DNA from: Platanthera guangdongensis
Lineage: Eukaryota; Streptophyta; Magnoliopsida; Asparagales; Orchidaceae
NCBI GenBank assembly: GCA_039583875.1
Contig: CM077165.1
Coordinates: 63,538,757-63,602,756 of the forward strand
Reading direction: 5' to 3'
Length of the DNA stretch: 64,000 bases
Of this stretch, positions 52,514-63,764 are shown in pieces. The notes below the pieces were generated by a model that had not been told where the DNA came from, ran no database searches, and was given only the letters and a program-made list of their open reading frames with translations. The translations under genes were made by a program, and so were the position numbers. Position 1 is the first letter of the stretch. Each line of letters starts with the position of its first letter.

Positions 52514-53657
52514 CTGTCACCACATCAGCTTGTTTGATGGCCTCCTGTTCGCCAAGATTATAGACCCTTTGTTGGGCCGGAGTATAGTGGGATGCGGTCG
52601 ACTCCACCGCCTTTCCCTTCTCTTCATATATAGCTCCCGGCTTCCTCTCGGACTTAGGATGTCCGCTCCAAAAGTCACGGGCAAAGTGCCCCGTCTTTCC
52701 GCATGTAAAACACGCGCCCGGGGTGCGACTCGTAGTCGCCCCAGAAGCACCAGAAGGAGCTGGACCCGAAGTCCTATGCTTCTTGAAAGCCCTCCGATAG
52801 CCGGTCTTTGAATTAGTCGGCACTTTAAATTCAGATTTCTTCTCACCCAAGCTTTTCTTTGCTTGTACGTTCTTCATGTCCTTCTCCAAGGACCGGGCAG
52901 TATTGACCAAGGTTAAGAAACCCTGCGTCATCGGCCCCGAAAGTAGTAGTCTCAACTCATCCCTCAAGCCTTCATAGAAGCGATTAGTCTTGCGCTCCTC
53001 ATCCACGATGGTGGAGCTAGCATAACGACTCAGACGAGTAAACTCGTGGAGATATTCATCCACGCTCCTCTCACCCTGTACCAACTTCAGGAACTCATTC
53101 TCCAACGCTATCTTCTGCGTCGACGGGAGGTATCTAGCCAAAAATAATCTCGAGAACTCCTCCATCGAGACATCACCAAGTTGCCTACCTCTCAAATGAT
53201 GCAGCTCCAAACCTTCCCACCACATCCTCGCCTCACCGTCCAAAAGGAACGTAGCGATGGTGGTCATTTGCCACTCCTCAGTCTCCGTTGCTGTCATGAC
53301 TCTCTTCACCCTGGAGAGCCAGTCTTCAGCCTGAGATGGGGTTCCCAACCCCGAGAATAGCGGAGGGTTAAAGCTCATTACATGCTTTAGCTGCCTCTCA
53401 GTTGCCCTCCTTGGCACTACCGGTTCTACAACCACTTCCTCCACCCTCCTCGGCTCAGCCTCTTGCATAGGTACTTGATCTATCACAGGAGGGGGCTGCT
53501 GCGTTTGCCTTCCAGGCTGCGCATTAATCACGGCCAACACCCCTTCAGCCACCAATCGAATATTCTCAGCCGATAAAGGTGTTGTAGGAGCAACATCCGG
53601 TGCACTACTAGCCTCAGAAACTCGGCGTTCTGACGGCCCAACACCACTTCGGGTCAC
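52514..53657 (-). CDS. Element C gag, intact frame
   Basis: An open frame of 381 codons from a GTG at 53655-53657 (TRSGVGPSERR follows) to the donor. The gag domain has KHVMSFNPPLFSGLGTPSQA, EDWLSRVKRVMTATETEEW, LLDGEARMWWEGLELHHL, SRLFLARYLPSTQKIALENE, ERSVDEYLHEFTRLSRYASS, FYEGLRDELRLLLSG. A basic linker precedes the CCHC knuckle CFTCGKTGHFARDFW, in which the last Cys is Phe here. The N-terminal TRSG matches the usual start of plant Ty3 gag, but the codon before it is GTG, not ATG, as also in element E. Confidence 0.9.
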
Positions 53658-53882
53658 CTATAGTGGTACAAAACACCGTTAAGCGACCAAATAAATTGCA
53701 AACAGCAATTATAGGAACACGCAGGTTCCTCAAACACGAGTATTTTCATTCCTAAGTGGACATTCATGGGTTCTTTTTACTGTTATTACGATGACGCACA
53801 CAATGTGCTCACCACCCCTTAAAAAGAATTCGCCCACGAATTCAGTTTAAGCCCAACCAAAACCAGTAGTCTGATACCAAAT
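53658..53882 (-). promoter_or_regulatory. Element C 5' leader and primer binding site
   Basis: The primer site TGGTATCAGACTACTGG is read on the minus strand from 53879 to 53863, three bases from the LTR. The leader contains AAAGAACCCATGAATGTCC and ends CCACTATAG just before the gag GTG. The same leader is found in E (63765-63989). Confidence 0.8.
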
Positions 53883-56290
53883 TGTAACACCCCCTATCCG
53901 TCGCATAGCATATAGCAGTAGGTCCGGCCGGGGCCCGACGCCATATACCACAGACAGACCGGGTGGTTACTTATGGAAACCATCCAACCAATCTCAACGT
54001 CCTACACAGAGCATTCTAGCGGAAGCAGTTTATAAAAGTTGTAAACAAAGAACCTAGCATTAAAGCACGAATGTCCACTAGTACAAAACAGGAATGTTAT
54101 TACAAAATACTCAAAACAAGCCTTAAGGCCTTACAAAATGTTTCACTTGAATGTTACATGATTTACAAACCACGGCACGCAGGCCGGTCATACATGAATA
54201 AAGCAATAAACATTTCCATTTGGGCCTTCGAGTGCCGGCTTCTCAAAAAGGGCTTTAGCCCGCTATTGACCGCTTGGTCCAGCTGCACCTGCAAGCAACA
54301 AACCACCGCACGGTGGCAAAACAAGGCAACGGTCAACAATGCTGACCAAATTATACCGATCCCGCCCCTGACTCGGGGCGGCGATGCTTCTTCCCTGCAT
54401 TTCATTAACATAAGCGAGCAATAAGCACATATAGCCATTTCATCACAGATGTTGGCTCGCACGGCCACACGCCCCGTGCTCTCAGGGCACATTCTCGGTG
54501 AACCGGTCGATGTCACGTCAATTAAAGCCATAGACATTCCGGACTCACCACCGCCACTTGGACAGCCAAACCTATGAGCAATTTGTCTTCCTGGCCTGGG
54601 TCACGACAAATTAAGCCATCGACCGCCGAAGACCCTAATCTATGCCAACGGTAAGTGCCACGTGCCTTTAGGTCTCTTTAACCGAACGACATAGAACGGG
54701 TACGGTTCCATCTAACCCGTGCTCACATCGCAACGACAATTTAAGCCATTTGCGCGGGTCAAACTTCCGCCGTGTCCCATTTCCATCACAAGTCACATAA
54801 CCCCGTTATGTTCAAGTTGGCTCTCAAGCCACCAAGTTGGCAAGATCTCGTATCCGCCCAGTTTTCCGGGTGCACCTTCGGGTTAGTCCCCAAGGCTCCC
54901 TGCTGCAATCTACCGCGTAGAAAACCCGAAAAACAATCAATAGCACGGAGTCTTCTCTGGCAATATGCAATGCAACATCACTGATCCAGACTAACATGTC
55001 CGGGTAGGCTTCACACAACATGCCTATGTCCGTTCTCGCATACGGACTCTAAACAACGGGGAATTCACATATCTACCCGAAGGAACGCCTCCAACTCTCC
55101 GCAAACTCGCTAGAGCGGGCTTCCTATGCTAAGAAAGAGAGCTACTCATGCTCAAGATGAGGATCATTACCCTTGAGTTCCTCTTTGGCGCCATTGAAAA
55201 GTAATCGGATGGAAATAACCGCACTAGCTTTGGCTCCGCGGATCCGGAGTCGGCTTGCGATTCGGAGCTCCGAAGCTCCTCCAATGGCGGATCTAGCTCC
55301 TTCTTCTTCACTTAGCTCTCCTCTCTCTCCAAGGACTTAAAAAGAGAACAAGGTATGAAAAGTGAGGGTTTTCTAAGTCAAAACCCGGGTATATCCCTTC
55401 AGGAACAACCCCCAGCCGTTGGATCTTCAGTCAAAGAAATGAACGGCTTCGATTCGGGACTGAAATGCCCAATCTGGACCGAACACGGCCTGGCACACGC
55501 CCGTGTCCAAGGCCGTGTGCCTCATTCGCTGTCAAAATCGGATCACCTGGAACCTCACACGGGTATCGAACACGCCCGTGTTCAATCTGACACGCCCGTG
55601 TTCCACCTGACACGGCCGTGTAGCCGGCCGTGTACCCCATGATTTTTCCCCATTTTCAACCCGAGCACTGCACGGGTTCTAGGACACGCCCGTGTCCCTA
55701 CCCGTGTCACCTTGACACGCCTGGGCTCCAGGCCGTGTACACGGTCTCGACACTTCGCGGCTAAGTGTCGACACGGGTCGACATGCCCTACGACACGCCC
55801 GTGTCGCAGGCCGTGTGCCATGTCTCGACACATTGTCGACACCAAAGTGTTGACCTCCCGGGACGAGTGTCGACACAAGCTGACATGCCCTGCGACACGC
55901 CCGTGTCGCAGGCCGTGTGCCATGTCTCGACACATTGTCGACACCAAAGTGTCTACCTCCCGGGACGAGTGTCGACACAAGCTGACACGCCCTGCGACAC
56001 GCCCGTGTCGCAGGCCGTGTACCATGTCTCGACACATTATCAAAGCACAGTGTCGACTTCACGGCTAAGTGTCGACATGGGTCGACACGCCCTGCAATAC
56101 GCCCGTGTCGCAGGCCGTGTGCCCAGTCTCGACACAATGTCGAGACCAAAGTGTCGACTTCCCGCCTTAGTGTCGACACAGGCTTGACACGCCCTGGTAC
56201 ACGCCCGTGTCCCAGGCCGTGTGCCTGCTGCCAGAACCCAAACTGGCCCAAAACATCCCCCTTTGCTCCTTTGAGTTTCGGGGCGTTACA
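53883..56290 (-). repeat. Element C 5' LTR
   Basis: Same length and layout as the other LTR; palindromes at about 55480-56225. Confidence 0.93.
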
Positions 56291-57345
56291 CCAGTAGCCA
56301 GACTGGAAGCCATAAGAATGTTCCTGGCCTATGCAACTTTTCAAGGATTTAAAGTTTACCAAATGGATGTTAAGTCAGCCTTTCTGAATGGTAATCTAAA
56401 GGAAGAAGTCTATGTGGAACAGCCATCAGGTTTTTTCGATTCAACTCAACCTAATTATGTCTATAGACTTAGGAAAGCTTTGTATGGGTTAAAACAAGCC
56501 CCTAGGGCTTGGTATGAAACCCTGTCTAGTTTCCTCATTGAGAATAAGTTCACAAGGGGGAAAATAGACAAGACTCTATTCCTTAGGGAATCCAGAGGCA
56601 AGATCATACTAGTCCAAATATATGTAGATGACATCATAATTGGGTCTACTGAAAGTAGTCTTTGCAAAAAGTTTGCAAAACTTATGCAAGGACAATTTGA
56701 GATGAGTAGTATGGGGGAACTTAAGTTCTTCTTGGGTCTCCAAGTTAGACAGACTGGGAATGGTTTATCCATATGCCAGTCTAAGTTCACCCTAGAACTG
56801 ATAAGGAAGTATGGTATGGATTCTTCCAGTACCATGAAGACTCCTATGGGGTCAAGTATGTCTCTTAGCAATGATGATACAGGGAAACCTGTAGATGAGA
56901 CTTTGTATAGAGGGATATTTGTCTCCCTTCTATATTTGACTGCAAGTAGACCAGATATCATGTATGCTACATGTGTCTGTGCTAGGTACCAAGCATGCCC
57001 TAAAGAGTCTCATTTGACAGCAGTCAAAAGGATACTGAGATATCTAAAGGGCACACCTTATCTAGGCCTTTGGTATCCTAGGAATGGAGACTTTGATCTA
57101 ACAGGTTATTCAGATGCAGATTTTGCAGGCTGCAAAGAAGATAGAAAAAGTACAACTGGAACCTGTCAATTCCTAGGTGGAAGACTGATTTCATGGAGTA
57201 GAAAGAAGCAAACAAGTGTGGCTATCTCCACAGCAGAATCAGAATATGTGGCTGCAGGAAGTTGCTGTGCTCAACTTCTATGGATACAACATCAGCTAGA
57301 GGATTATGGTATTCAAGTAAGTAAGCACACCACTGTTTTGTGATT
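56291..57345 (+). pseudogene. Element D RT and RNase H, part 2
   Basis: Resumes right after C with [20 protein letters not shown], then [34 protein letters not shown], the catalytic [55 protein letters not shown] and the RNase H core [19 protein letters not shown] with [21 protein letters not shown] frameshift near 57330 ends this frame at 57343-57345. Confidence 0.93.
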
Positions 57346-57566
57346 CAACTAGTGCTATATCTATTGCTAACAATCCTGTTTCCCATAGTAGAACTAAACA
57401 TATTGAGATAAAATATCATTTTCTAAGAGAATATGTAGAAAAAGAAGATATATCACTAGAGTATGTAAATACAGATAATCAACTAGCTGACATATATACT
57501 AAGCTCCTAGAAGAAACCAAGTTCAATAGGTTTAAAATTGAATTAGGTATGATAAACTTAGAATAA
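57346..57566 (+). pseudogene. Element D RNase H tail after frameshift
   Basis: In the neighbouring frame: DSTSAISIANNPVSHSRTKH, IEIKYHFLREYVEKEDISLE and NTDNQLADIYTKLLEETKFN, the usual end of copia RNase H; stop at 57564-57566. Too short and frame-shifted to be seen as an ORF with its own start. Confidence 0.85.
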
Positions 57567-57592
57567 GTTTATAGAAATGGCTAAGTAAAATA

Positions 57593-58040
57593 GTGTCGAC
57601 ACACAGAGTTATCTGTGTCGACACAGAAAAGTGGTGTCGACACTTCAGGGAAAATGTGTCGACACATCTAGGAAGTTGGTGTCGACACTTCAGAAAAATA
57701 ATGTCGACACATATAGGATAAGTGTCGACACATCCAAGGTGGTGTCGACACTTAGACTTTATGCAGAATTAGTGAAGTAAAGTCTTGACTAAGTGTCGAG
57801 CTAAGTGGTGTCGACACATCATCAAGTGTCGACACATACATTCTGTCGACTATACTTGTGTCGACACATAGTTGTCGAGACATTATAAGTCTGTGTCGAC
57901 ACTTTTCAACAGTGTCGACACAATTTGAGTTTGTTGACGCGCCCTTTCATCTTCAAACCTAGAAAGGTATAAATAGGATTTCGCCATTGTCTGTCGACAC
58001 GCTCACCAAAGTTTCGAGACCAAACTTATGTGTCGACACC
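57593..58040 (+). promoter_or_regulatory. Internal TGTCGACA array of element D
   Basis: At least 15 TGTCGACA cores between the pol stop and the accessory frame, in the same style as the U3 array of the LTR (flanks vary, cores kept). It is not part of either LTR. Confidence 0.85.
57968..57975 (+). promoter_or_regulatory. Candidate TATA box before the accessory frame
   Basis: TATAAATA about 50 bp after the dense array and 106 bp before the ATG at 58074. The order array-TATA-start copies the LTR. Confidence 0.55.
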
Positions 58041-58073
58041 TCTCTTCTCTCAATTCAAAATCTTCAAACCCTA

Positions 58074-60893
58074 ATGGAGCCCAAGCTCGAGGAGAACGTA
58101 AATGATGGCTATGAACTGGTGCGGCATGCGTTTGATGACGCAGAATCGGAGATCAAGGATGTGGTAACCCGAGTCTCAAACTTAGGGTTAGATTTTCTTG
58201 TCTCAGAGCCAACCAAAATATGGAAGAAGGAAGTATTGGAATTTCTGAATGGCGCAACCCTAGACGACTATGGACTCAAGATAAAGTCAAGGGTTCATGG
58301 AGAAAAGGTGAAGGTCTCACCAAAGAGTTTAAGAAAGGTCCTAAACCTACCAAGGACAAAAGAAGAGGATGAAGTTACTGCTTCTAAGACCAGAGAAGCT
58401 TTAACATGGTGTGGACTGGATTCCAAGCTGAAAATTGGATCAGTATTCAATAGGAAGGGGATGAACAGCAAAGGAAAATTCCTCTCTGAAATTGTTGGAA
58501 AGGTGATCTTAAGTAAGCCTAGAGGGCATGATAGGGTATCAACCCATATGTTAAATCTTATGACAAGGATTATCTTCACATTGAAAACTGATTGGTCTGT
58601 AGTAGTCTTTGATAAGATTAAGGAGAGTATGAAGAAGACCAATTTGGGTAGGATACTAAGTCTTTACTTGGCTGGTACTATACCAGAAGTAATGAGCCAA
58701 GCTGCTGGATCAAAGATCAACCACATAAGAAAGATGGACATGAGACTCTTCTCAAGATGGGATAGGGTCTTGTCTAAGGAGATGCCAACACCTGAGAAGG
58801 AAACCCCACTAAGGAAGAAGAAGAAGACAGCCCCAGTGGCTCAAGAATCATCCAGCAGTTCAGAAGAACAAGTAGTGTTCACACCTGATGAGGAAGACAC
58901 TGGAATTGCTGAAAAGTCTCCAGCTGTACAAGAAGTTGCAGAGAGGCAGGGGGAGCTACCTCACGCTAGCCCTCTTCACCAGGATTCTATCCAGGGGGAG
59001 CCTCTAGTAGTGGAAGAACCAACTCCACTAGAGAGTGAACAAGCAACCTAGACCATTCTTGAGGTACTCACTGAAATCAATAACTTAGTTTTCCCTATTG
59101 AGGATACAGTTTTGTCTGATTCATTAAATAATGTTAATCAGAAACCTCAGATTGATAATCAACCCACAGATGTTGTCATGGAGGACACATCTGTTGCAGC
59201 TCAAGTTGTATCTGATCAAGTTGTTGATGAGACAAGGGATTCTCCATCACAACCTCAACAAGAATTTACAATGGAAGATCTCTTCCTTAATCTGGATCAA
59301 ACAGACTTTGAGAAGGAAAGTGCTGCTGCTGAGGGGGAGACTGCTCAAGTTGAGGGGGAGCAAGTGGAAATTCTAGAAGAAACAGCAAGGAAAGAGCCTG
59401 AGAAGCCAAAGGAAGTTGAGGAGCTCCCTAGGGAGAGGGTAGACATAGCAAGCACCTCAGCTTCTGAAGATGAGGAGGCTACAAGAGCAAAGAAAAGGAA
59501 ATTTCAAGTCTTCAAGAGGAGGAGCCAGACTTATAAGAAAGCTCTGCAAACTATAGCACCACAGCCTGCACTACAGCCAGCACCAACTGTAGATTACAGT
59601 GCTCTGATGGTTGCTACGCAGATAAAGCTTGATGAGCACAGGCAAGCAATTGAAAAGTATGTGGATGAAGGGCAAAAATCTCTACAGTTTGATCTGGCCC
59701 AGGATATTAAGTCTATTAGATTTGAGATGAATCTAAATAAGAAGGAGATGACTGACTGCTTCCACAAGGGAGGGAATGTAGTGGTGTACTTGGCTACACA
59801 TCAAGAGAAGATCAAAGCTCAAGTGGATGAACTTGAAGTAAAGCAAGGCTATGTTCTGGAGAATCAAATTAGAATGAATGGTAATTTGACAGCTTCCCAC
59901 AATGCCATTATAACTGAGATAAAGAATATAGCCACTGCACAGTCTGCAGAAAGTGCCACAGCCAAAGAAACTTTTGATAAGCACTTGCAAGAGAGCTTAA
60001 CTGCTGTTACAACTGCTATACAAGACTCTCAGAAGCTCATCACTGAAAAACTCCAAAGGTTGAAACCTTACTTTAAAGATGGAGTAAACTATTTGGATAC
60101 CCAGGTAAGATTTCAAAAGGATGATCTAAGAGATCACATGGAAAGAGAAGTCATAAAGGGGGAGAGGGTGTTAGTCAAAGCCAGCTCTGATCATGCAAAG
60201 TGGATTTCTAATTCTATCAGAGCAACTCTTGGTTATCCTCCTTTATGTGATGATGATAATGTTGCAGAATCTGGGATTCATCCTGCCTATCTTGGAGGTG
60301 AGCAAGCTGAAGTAGCTCAGGTGATCTATCCTCCACCAAATTTTGATATGATACATGCTGATATACAGTCCATGTATAGCCCACCTGAGGGAAAGGAAAA
60401 TGTCATCATAGAAAAGGTGGTTCAGCCAGTATCTGAGGCTATGCAAGAAGCTTTGCTGAAAGAACAAGAAGCCAAACTGTCTAAGAAGAGATTCAGAGAG
60501 CAAGCTGAACAAAGGCCTGATTTTGAACAGTGGAGCCCCACTTCAAGGAATATTATTTTAACTGCATGGAAGGCTGCCAAAGACAATATTCAAGATAGAA
60601 ACAAGTGGTTTTTTGAACTAGAGTGGAGGAAGCATGAGACAAGACAAGAAGCCATAGTGCAATATAGAAGAAAGGCAAAGATGGGAAAACTACCTCCTAC
60701 TGCCCAGGAGCCTAGCAAGTACTTTCTCAAGCCTTATCATTACTTTGAGAGGCAGAAGATTAAAGCTGAAGAGCTAAAGAAGAAGGATCTGAAAGGGAAA
60801 AAGCCTACTGATACTGAAGATGCTGAAGCCCCTGTGCAAGCCAAGATACAGTCTGGAAAGGGAATAATGATCAAGGATGCTGAGCAAAAATAG
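58074..60893 (+). pseudogene. Element D accessory ORF (939 codons, one internal TAG)
   Basis: A reading frame between pol and the 3' LTR, starting MEPKLEENVNDGYELVRHAF and ending at TAG 60891-60893, with one TAG at 59049-59051; both halves share a frame. The frame is open upstream to 57987, but the ATG at 58074 lies just past the repeat. Residues about 40-230 form a folded-looking domain with WKKEVLEFLNGATLDDYGLK and VHGEKVKVSPKSLRKVLNLP, which recalls the putative plant transposon protein domain found in plant retroelements. Then come an acidic Ser/Glu/Pro-rich linker, a long likely coiled coil (59600-60110), and a basic C-terminus (WKAAKDNIQDRNKWFFELEW, KKKDLKGKKPTDTE). There is no signal peptide, hydrophobic membrane segment or catalytic motif, so it does not look like an envelope protein. 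Function unknown. Confidence 0.75.
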
Positions 60894-61168
60894 AATAGAA
60901 TTTTCTTCAGTTTACAATTGTAATATTTTGATTTTAAACACTTTGTAAACTTTTGTAAAATGAATATGACAAAGCTGTTAGAACAATGTGCTGTGTGATA
61001 AATCTATTTCATATTTATTCTGAGATGATATCAGTGTATACATGTTTTGTTTAATACATGTTTATGTTTGCCCTGTTATATAATCCTGCTTTACATCATG
61101 CTATGATTTTATTCTGTATGGTGAATATCATTGACTAAGGGTTATGACTTCTCCAAATAGGGGGAGAT
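60894..61168 (+). other. Element D 3' leader and polypurine tract
   Basis: AT-rich, non-coding. AATAGGGGGAGA at 61156-61167 adjoins the 3' LTR. Confidence 0.8.
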
Positions 61169-63223
61169 TGTTGGGTACATTAGTTTAAATGTACCTGATT
61201 TGAAGAAGCCTCACCCTACTAAATGATATACATCAAAATGTATTTGATGTATTTTGAGTTGCCTTGTGCAGGTTAAGTATTTGCAGGGAAAGATGAAAAG
61301 ATTCTAAGTCCATGTGTCGACACCCAGAAGGAAAGTGTCGACACTTAAGAAGACTTGTGTCGACACCCAGGCAAGCAGTGTCGACACTTGGAGTACTTGT
61401 GTCGATACCAGGGATGCAGAGTCGACACCAAACAGAAAGTGTCGACACAAGAAGCTGTGTCGACACTCAATGAAGTAAAGTCCAGTGAAGCAGTGTCGAC
61501 ACTTAGCAGCAGTGTCGACACCTAGATAAACTGTGTCTACATTAGAAAGTGTCGACACTTGAAGGTTGTATCGACACTCAACAAAGTTCAGCAGAGTCTA
61601 AGTATAAGTGTCGACATAATAAAGAATGTGTCGACACTCAGCAGAAGACTCAACACATGAAGAAAGTGTCGACATAATGAAGAATGTGTCGACACACAAC
61701 AGAAGACTCGATACATGAAGAAAGTGTCGACACTAGGAGGCTGTGTCGACACTCAGCAAAGTTCAACAGAAATTTTAAGTACAAGTGTCGACACTAAGGA
61801 GATGTGTCGACACTCAGCCAAAGTCTCAACAGAAGAAGAATGTGTCGACACAAGGAGCAGTGTCGACACTCAGCATGTATCAACACAGAAGACATGTGTC
61901 GACACCAAGAAGATGTGTCGACACTGAACAAGTTCAATACATGAAGATGTGTAGACACAAAGGAGATGTGTCGACAATTACAAGAAATCAACAAAGTACT
62001 GAAGAACAAGGAGTTGTGTCGACACACATTATCAGTGTTGACACATGATGAAGAAGCTGTGTCGAGAAGTAATTTCTACAACACAAGGAGTTGTGTCGAC
62101 ACCTTGAAGGCTAGTGTCGACACTTAGTCTACTTGTGTCGACATTTGGTCTATAAGTGTCGACACTTAAAGACAGACTGTCTCGACACTTTCAGACAGTT
62201 ACAGTTATTTCAAGAACTGACTGGATGACATGATAGCTGCCATTCCAGCCGGTCTACTGCACCTGTCAGAGTTGTCAGAAAGCTGTTAGGAACCGGATCA
62301 GCCGGTCACCTTAAAGAAGGCCTATATAAAGGCTTATACTGTCTACAGAAACAGATGATCAATACATCTAAGAAGATAATCAGCAAGAGAAACACAGAAG
62401 AAGATCTAGCTATTCATTGAAGAATCAAGTGAAGATCTAAGTAGTTGGAGAGAGAGAGCTCCATCCAAGAAGACAGCCGTTGGAACCAGGGTGTGAAGAA
62501 GGGTTCAGACCTAGTTCTGAATCTTAAGTTGCAGTGATTGAAGATCAGCTGTAGAGAATCAATCCTATTATGTTCTACATTCAAGAAGCTTTGAAGAAAA
62601 GCCAAGTGAGATTGTTCTCAGCAGAGTTCTTCCAAGAACTCATCAAGAACCTATCAACTCATCTCTCTATTCAGAGTTGTAGGTATATACTTTGTATTCT
62701 TATTTTCTTGTAGGATCCTTAGGGATCTGAGTTGTAAGCCTGTAATTATAAAGGCTGAGTGGTAGGGCCTGTGTGCCTGAGTGTAGGAGATTCTTATCTC
62801 TGAGTATAGGCCTGTTGTGGCTGAGTGTAGGCCTGTTGTGGCTGAGTGTAGTCTTTGTGAAGAAGCTGAGTGTAGGTCTTTAGAGAATATTGAGTTGTAG
62901 GGCCTTGGGCCTGAGCTGTAGGAACCTGTTTGGGGTTCTGAGTGTAAGATCTGAGGATCTGAGATAGTGGAGGAGTTTGGCAGAATCTAGTACACTACTA
63001 GATAGGCGAAGGGGGAAAGTGGATGTACCCAAACCTTGGGGAACCACTATAAATTTGTGTGTTCACTGTGTGCTTGTTTGATTGTTGTGATTGTTGATTG
63101 ACTGCTGTGTAGAATTAGTTACAAATCTGTGATATAATCTGCAATCTGCCTAAAACGTTTTAAAAAGATTAAGTCACCTATTCACCCCCCCCCCCTCTAG
63201 GTGATTAGGTACAATTTCTTTCA
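61169..63223 (+). repeat. Element D 3' LTR
   Basis: Matches the 5' LTR with scattered substitutions: array at 61315-62190, TATA box at 62323-62330, and a longer C-run (63186-63195) near the end that accounts for most of the 5-bp length difference. Confidence 0.95.
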
Positions 63224-63228
63224 ATTTA

Positions 63229-63764
63229 TAATGCTTGGTTATGCTAATAAAGTGCAGGGAAGGAGCATCGCCGCCCTAATTTGGGGGCAGGATCGTTATA
63301 ATTTGGTCAACATTGCTGACCGTTGCTTTGGTTTGCCACCGCTATGGTGGATTGTGCTTGCAGGTGCTGCGGAGCCGAGCGGTAAATAGCGGGCTAAAGC
63401 CCAAGTTGCTGAGCCTGCCCTTGAAGGCCTAATTTTGAGCGTTTTCTTTTATTCATGTATGGTCGGCCTGCGTATCGAGGTTAGAAAAACATTTAATTTG
63501 AGGAAAACAATTGTAAGGCCATAAGTCCAGTACTTGTGTATTTTGTACTTCATTCCTTTTGGCTTATTAGTGGACATTCATACTTGTGTTGGGTTCTTTA
63601 TTAATGCATCTTTTAATTGCTTCCACTAGAATGACTCTTCGTAGGACGTTGTTATTAGTTGGATGGTTTCTATTGAGTAACCACCCGGTCTGTCTGTGGT
63701 ATATGGCATCGGGCCCCGGCCAGAACTACTGTTATATGCTATGTGACGGATACGGGGTGTCTCA
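63229..63764 (+). repeat. Element E 5' LTR, right of D
   Basis: Continues the E LTR (GGAGCATCGCCGCC, GCGGGCTAAAGCCC, ACCACCCGGTCTGTCTGTGG) to TCTCA at 63764, matching the end of the C LTR in reverse orientation. Confidence 0.85.

Larger units (their letters stand above)
46587..56290 (-). mobile_element. Element C: Ty3/gypsy chromovirus, 9704 bp, TSD CCAGT
   Basis: Two LTRs of exactly 2408 bp (46587-48994 and 53883-56290) flank a minus-strand gag-pol. CCAGT is duplicated at 46582-46586 and 56291-56295; discounting the element and one TSD copy leaves the D RT frame continuous. The LTRs differ at roughly 2 percent by eye. Only one nonsense codon was found in the coding region, so this is the best preserved element. 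It is close to B in protein sequence and to E in LTR. Confidence 0.95.
40493..63223 (+). mobile_element. Element D: Ty1/copia, Sirevirus-like, TSD ATTTA, host of C
   Basis: LTRs 40493-42542 (2050 bp) and 61169-63223 (2055 bp), TSD ATTTA at 40488-40492 and 63224-63228. Without nested C, D is about 13.0 kb. The order gag, protease, integrase, RT, RNase H is that of copia. A long extra open frame follows pol, as in Sireviruses. The LTR ends are TGTTGGGTACA and TTTCTTTCA. The polypurine tract AATAGGGGGAGA is at 61156-61167. Lesions: nonsense codons in gag, before protease and in the extra frame, two frameshifts, and the C insertion. Confidence 0.95.

Noticed and set aside
58074..60893. Envelope glycoprotein in element D
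   Set aside because: No signal peptide, no hydrophobic membrane anchor and no Cys pattern.
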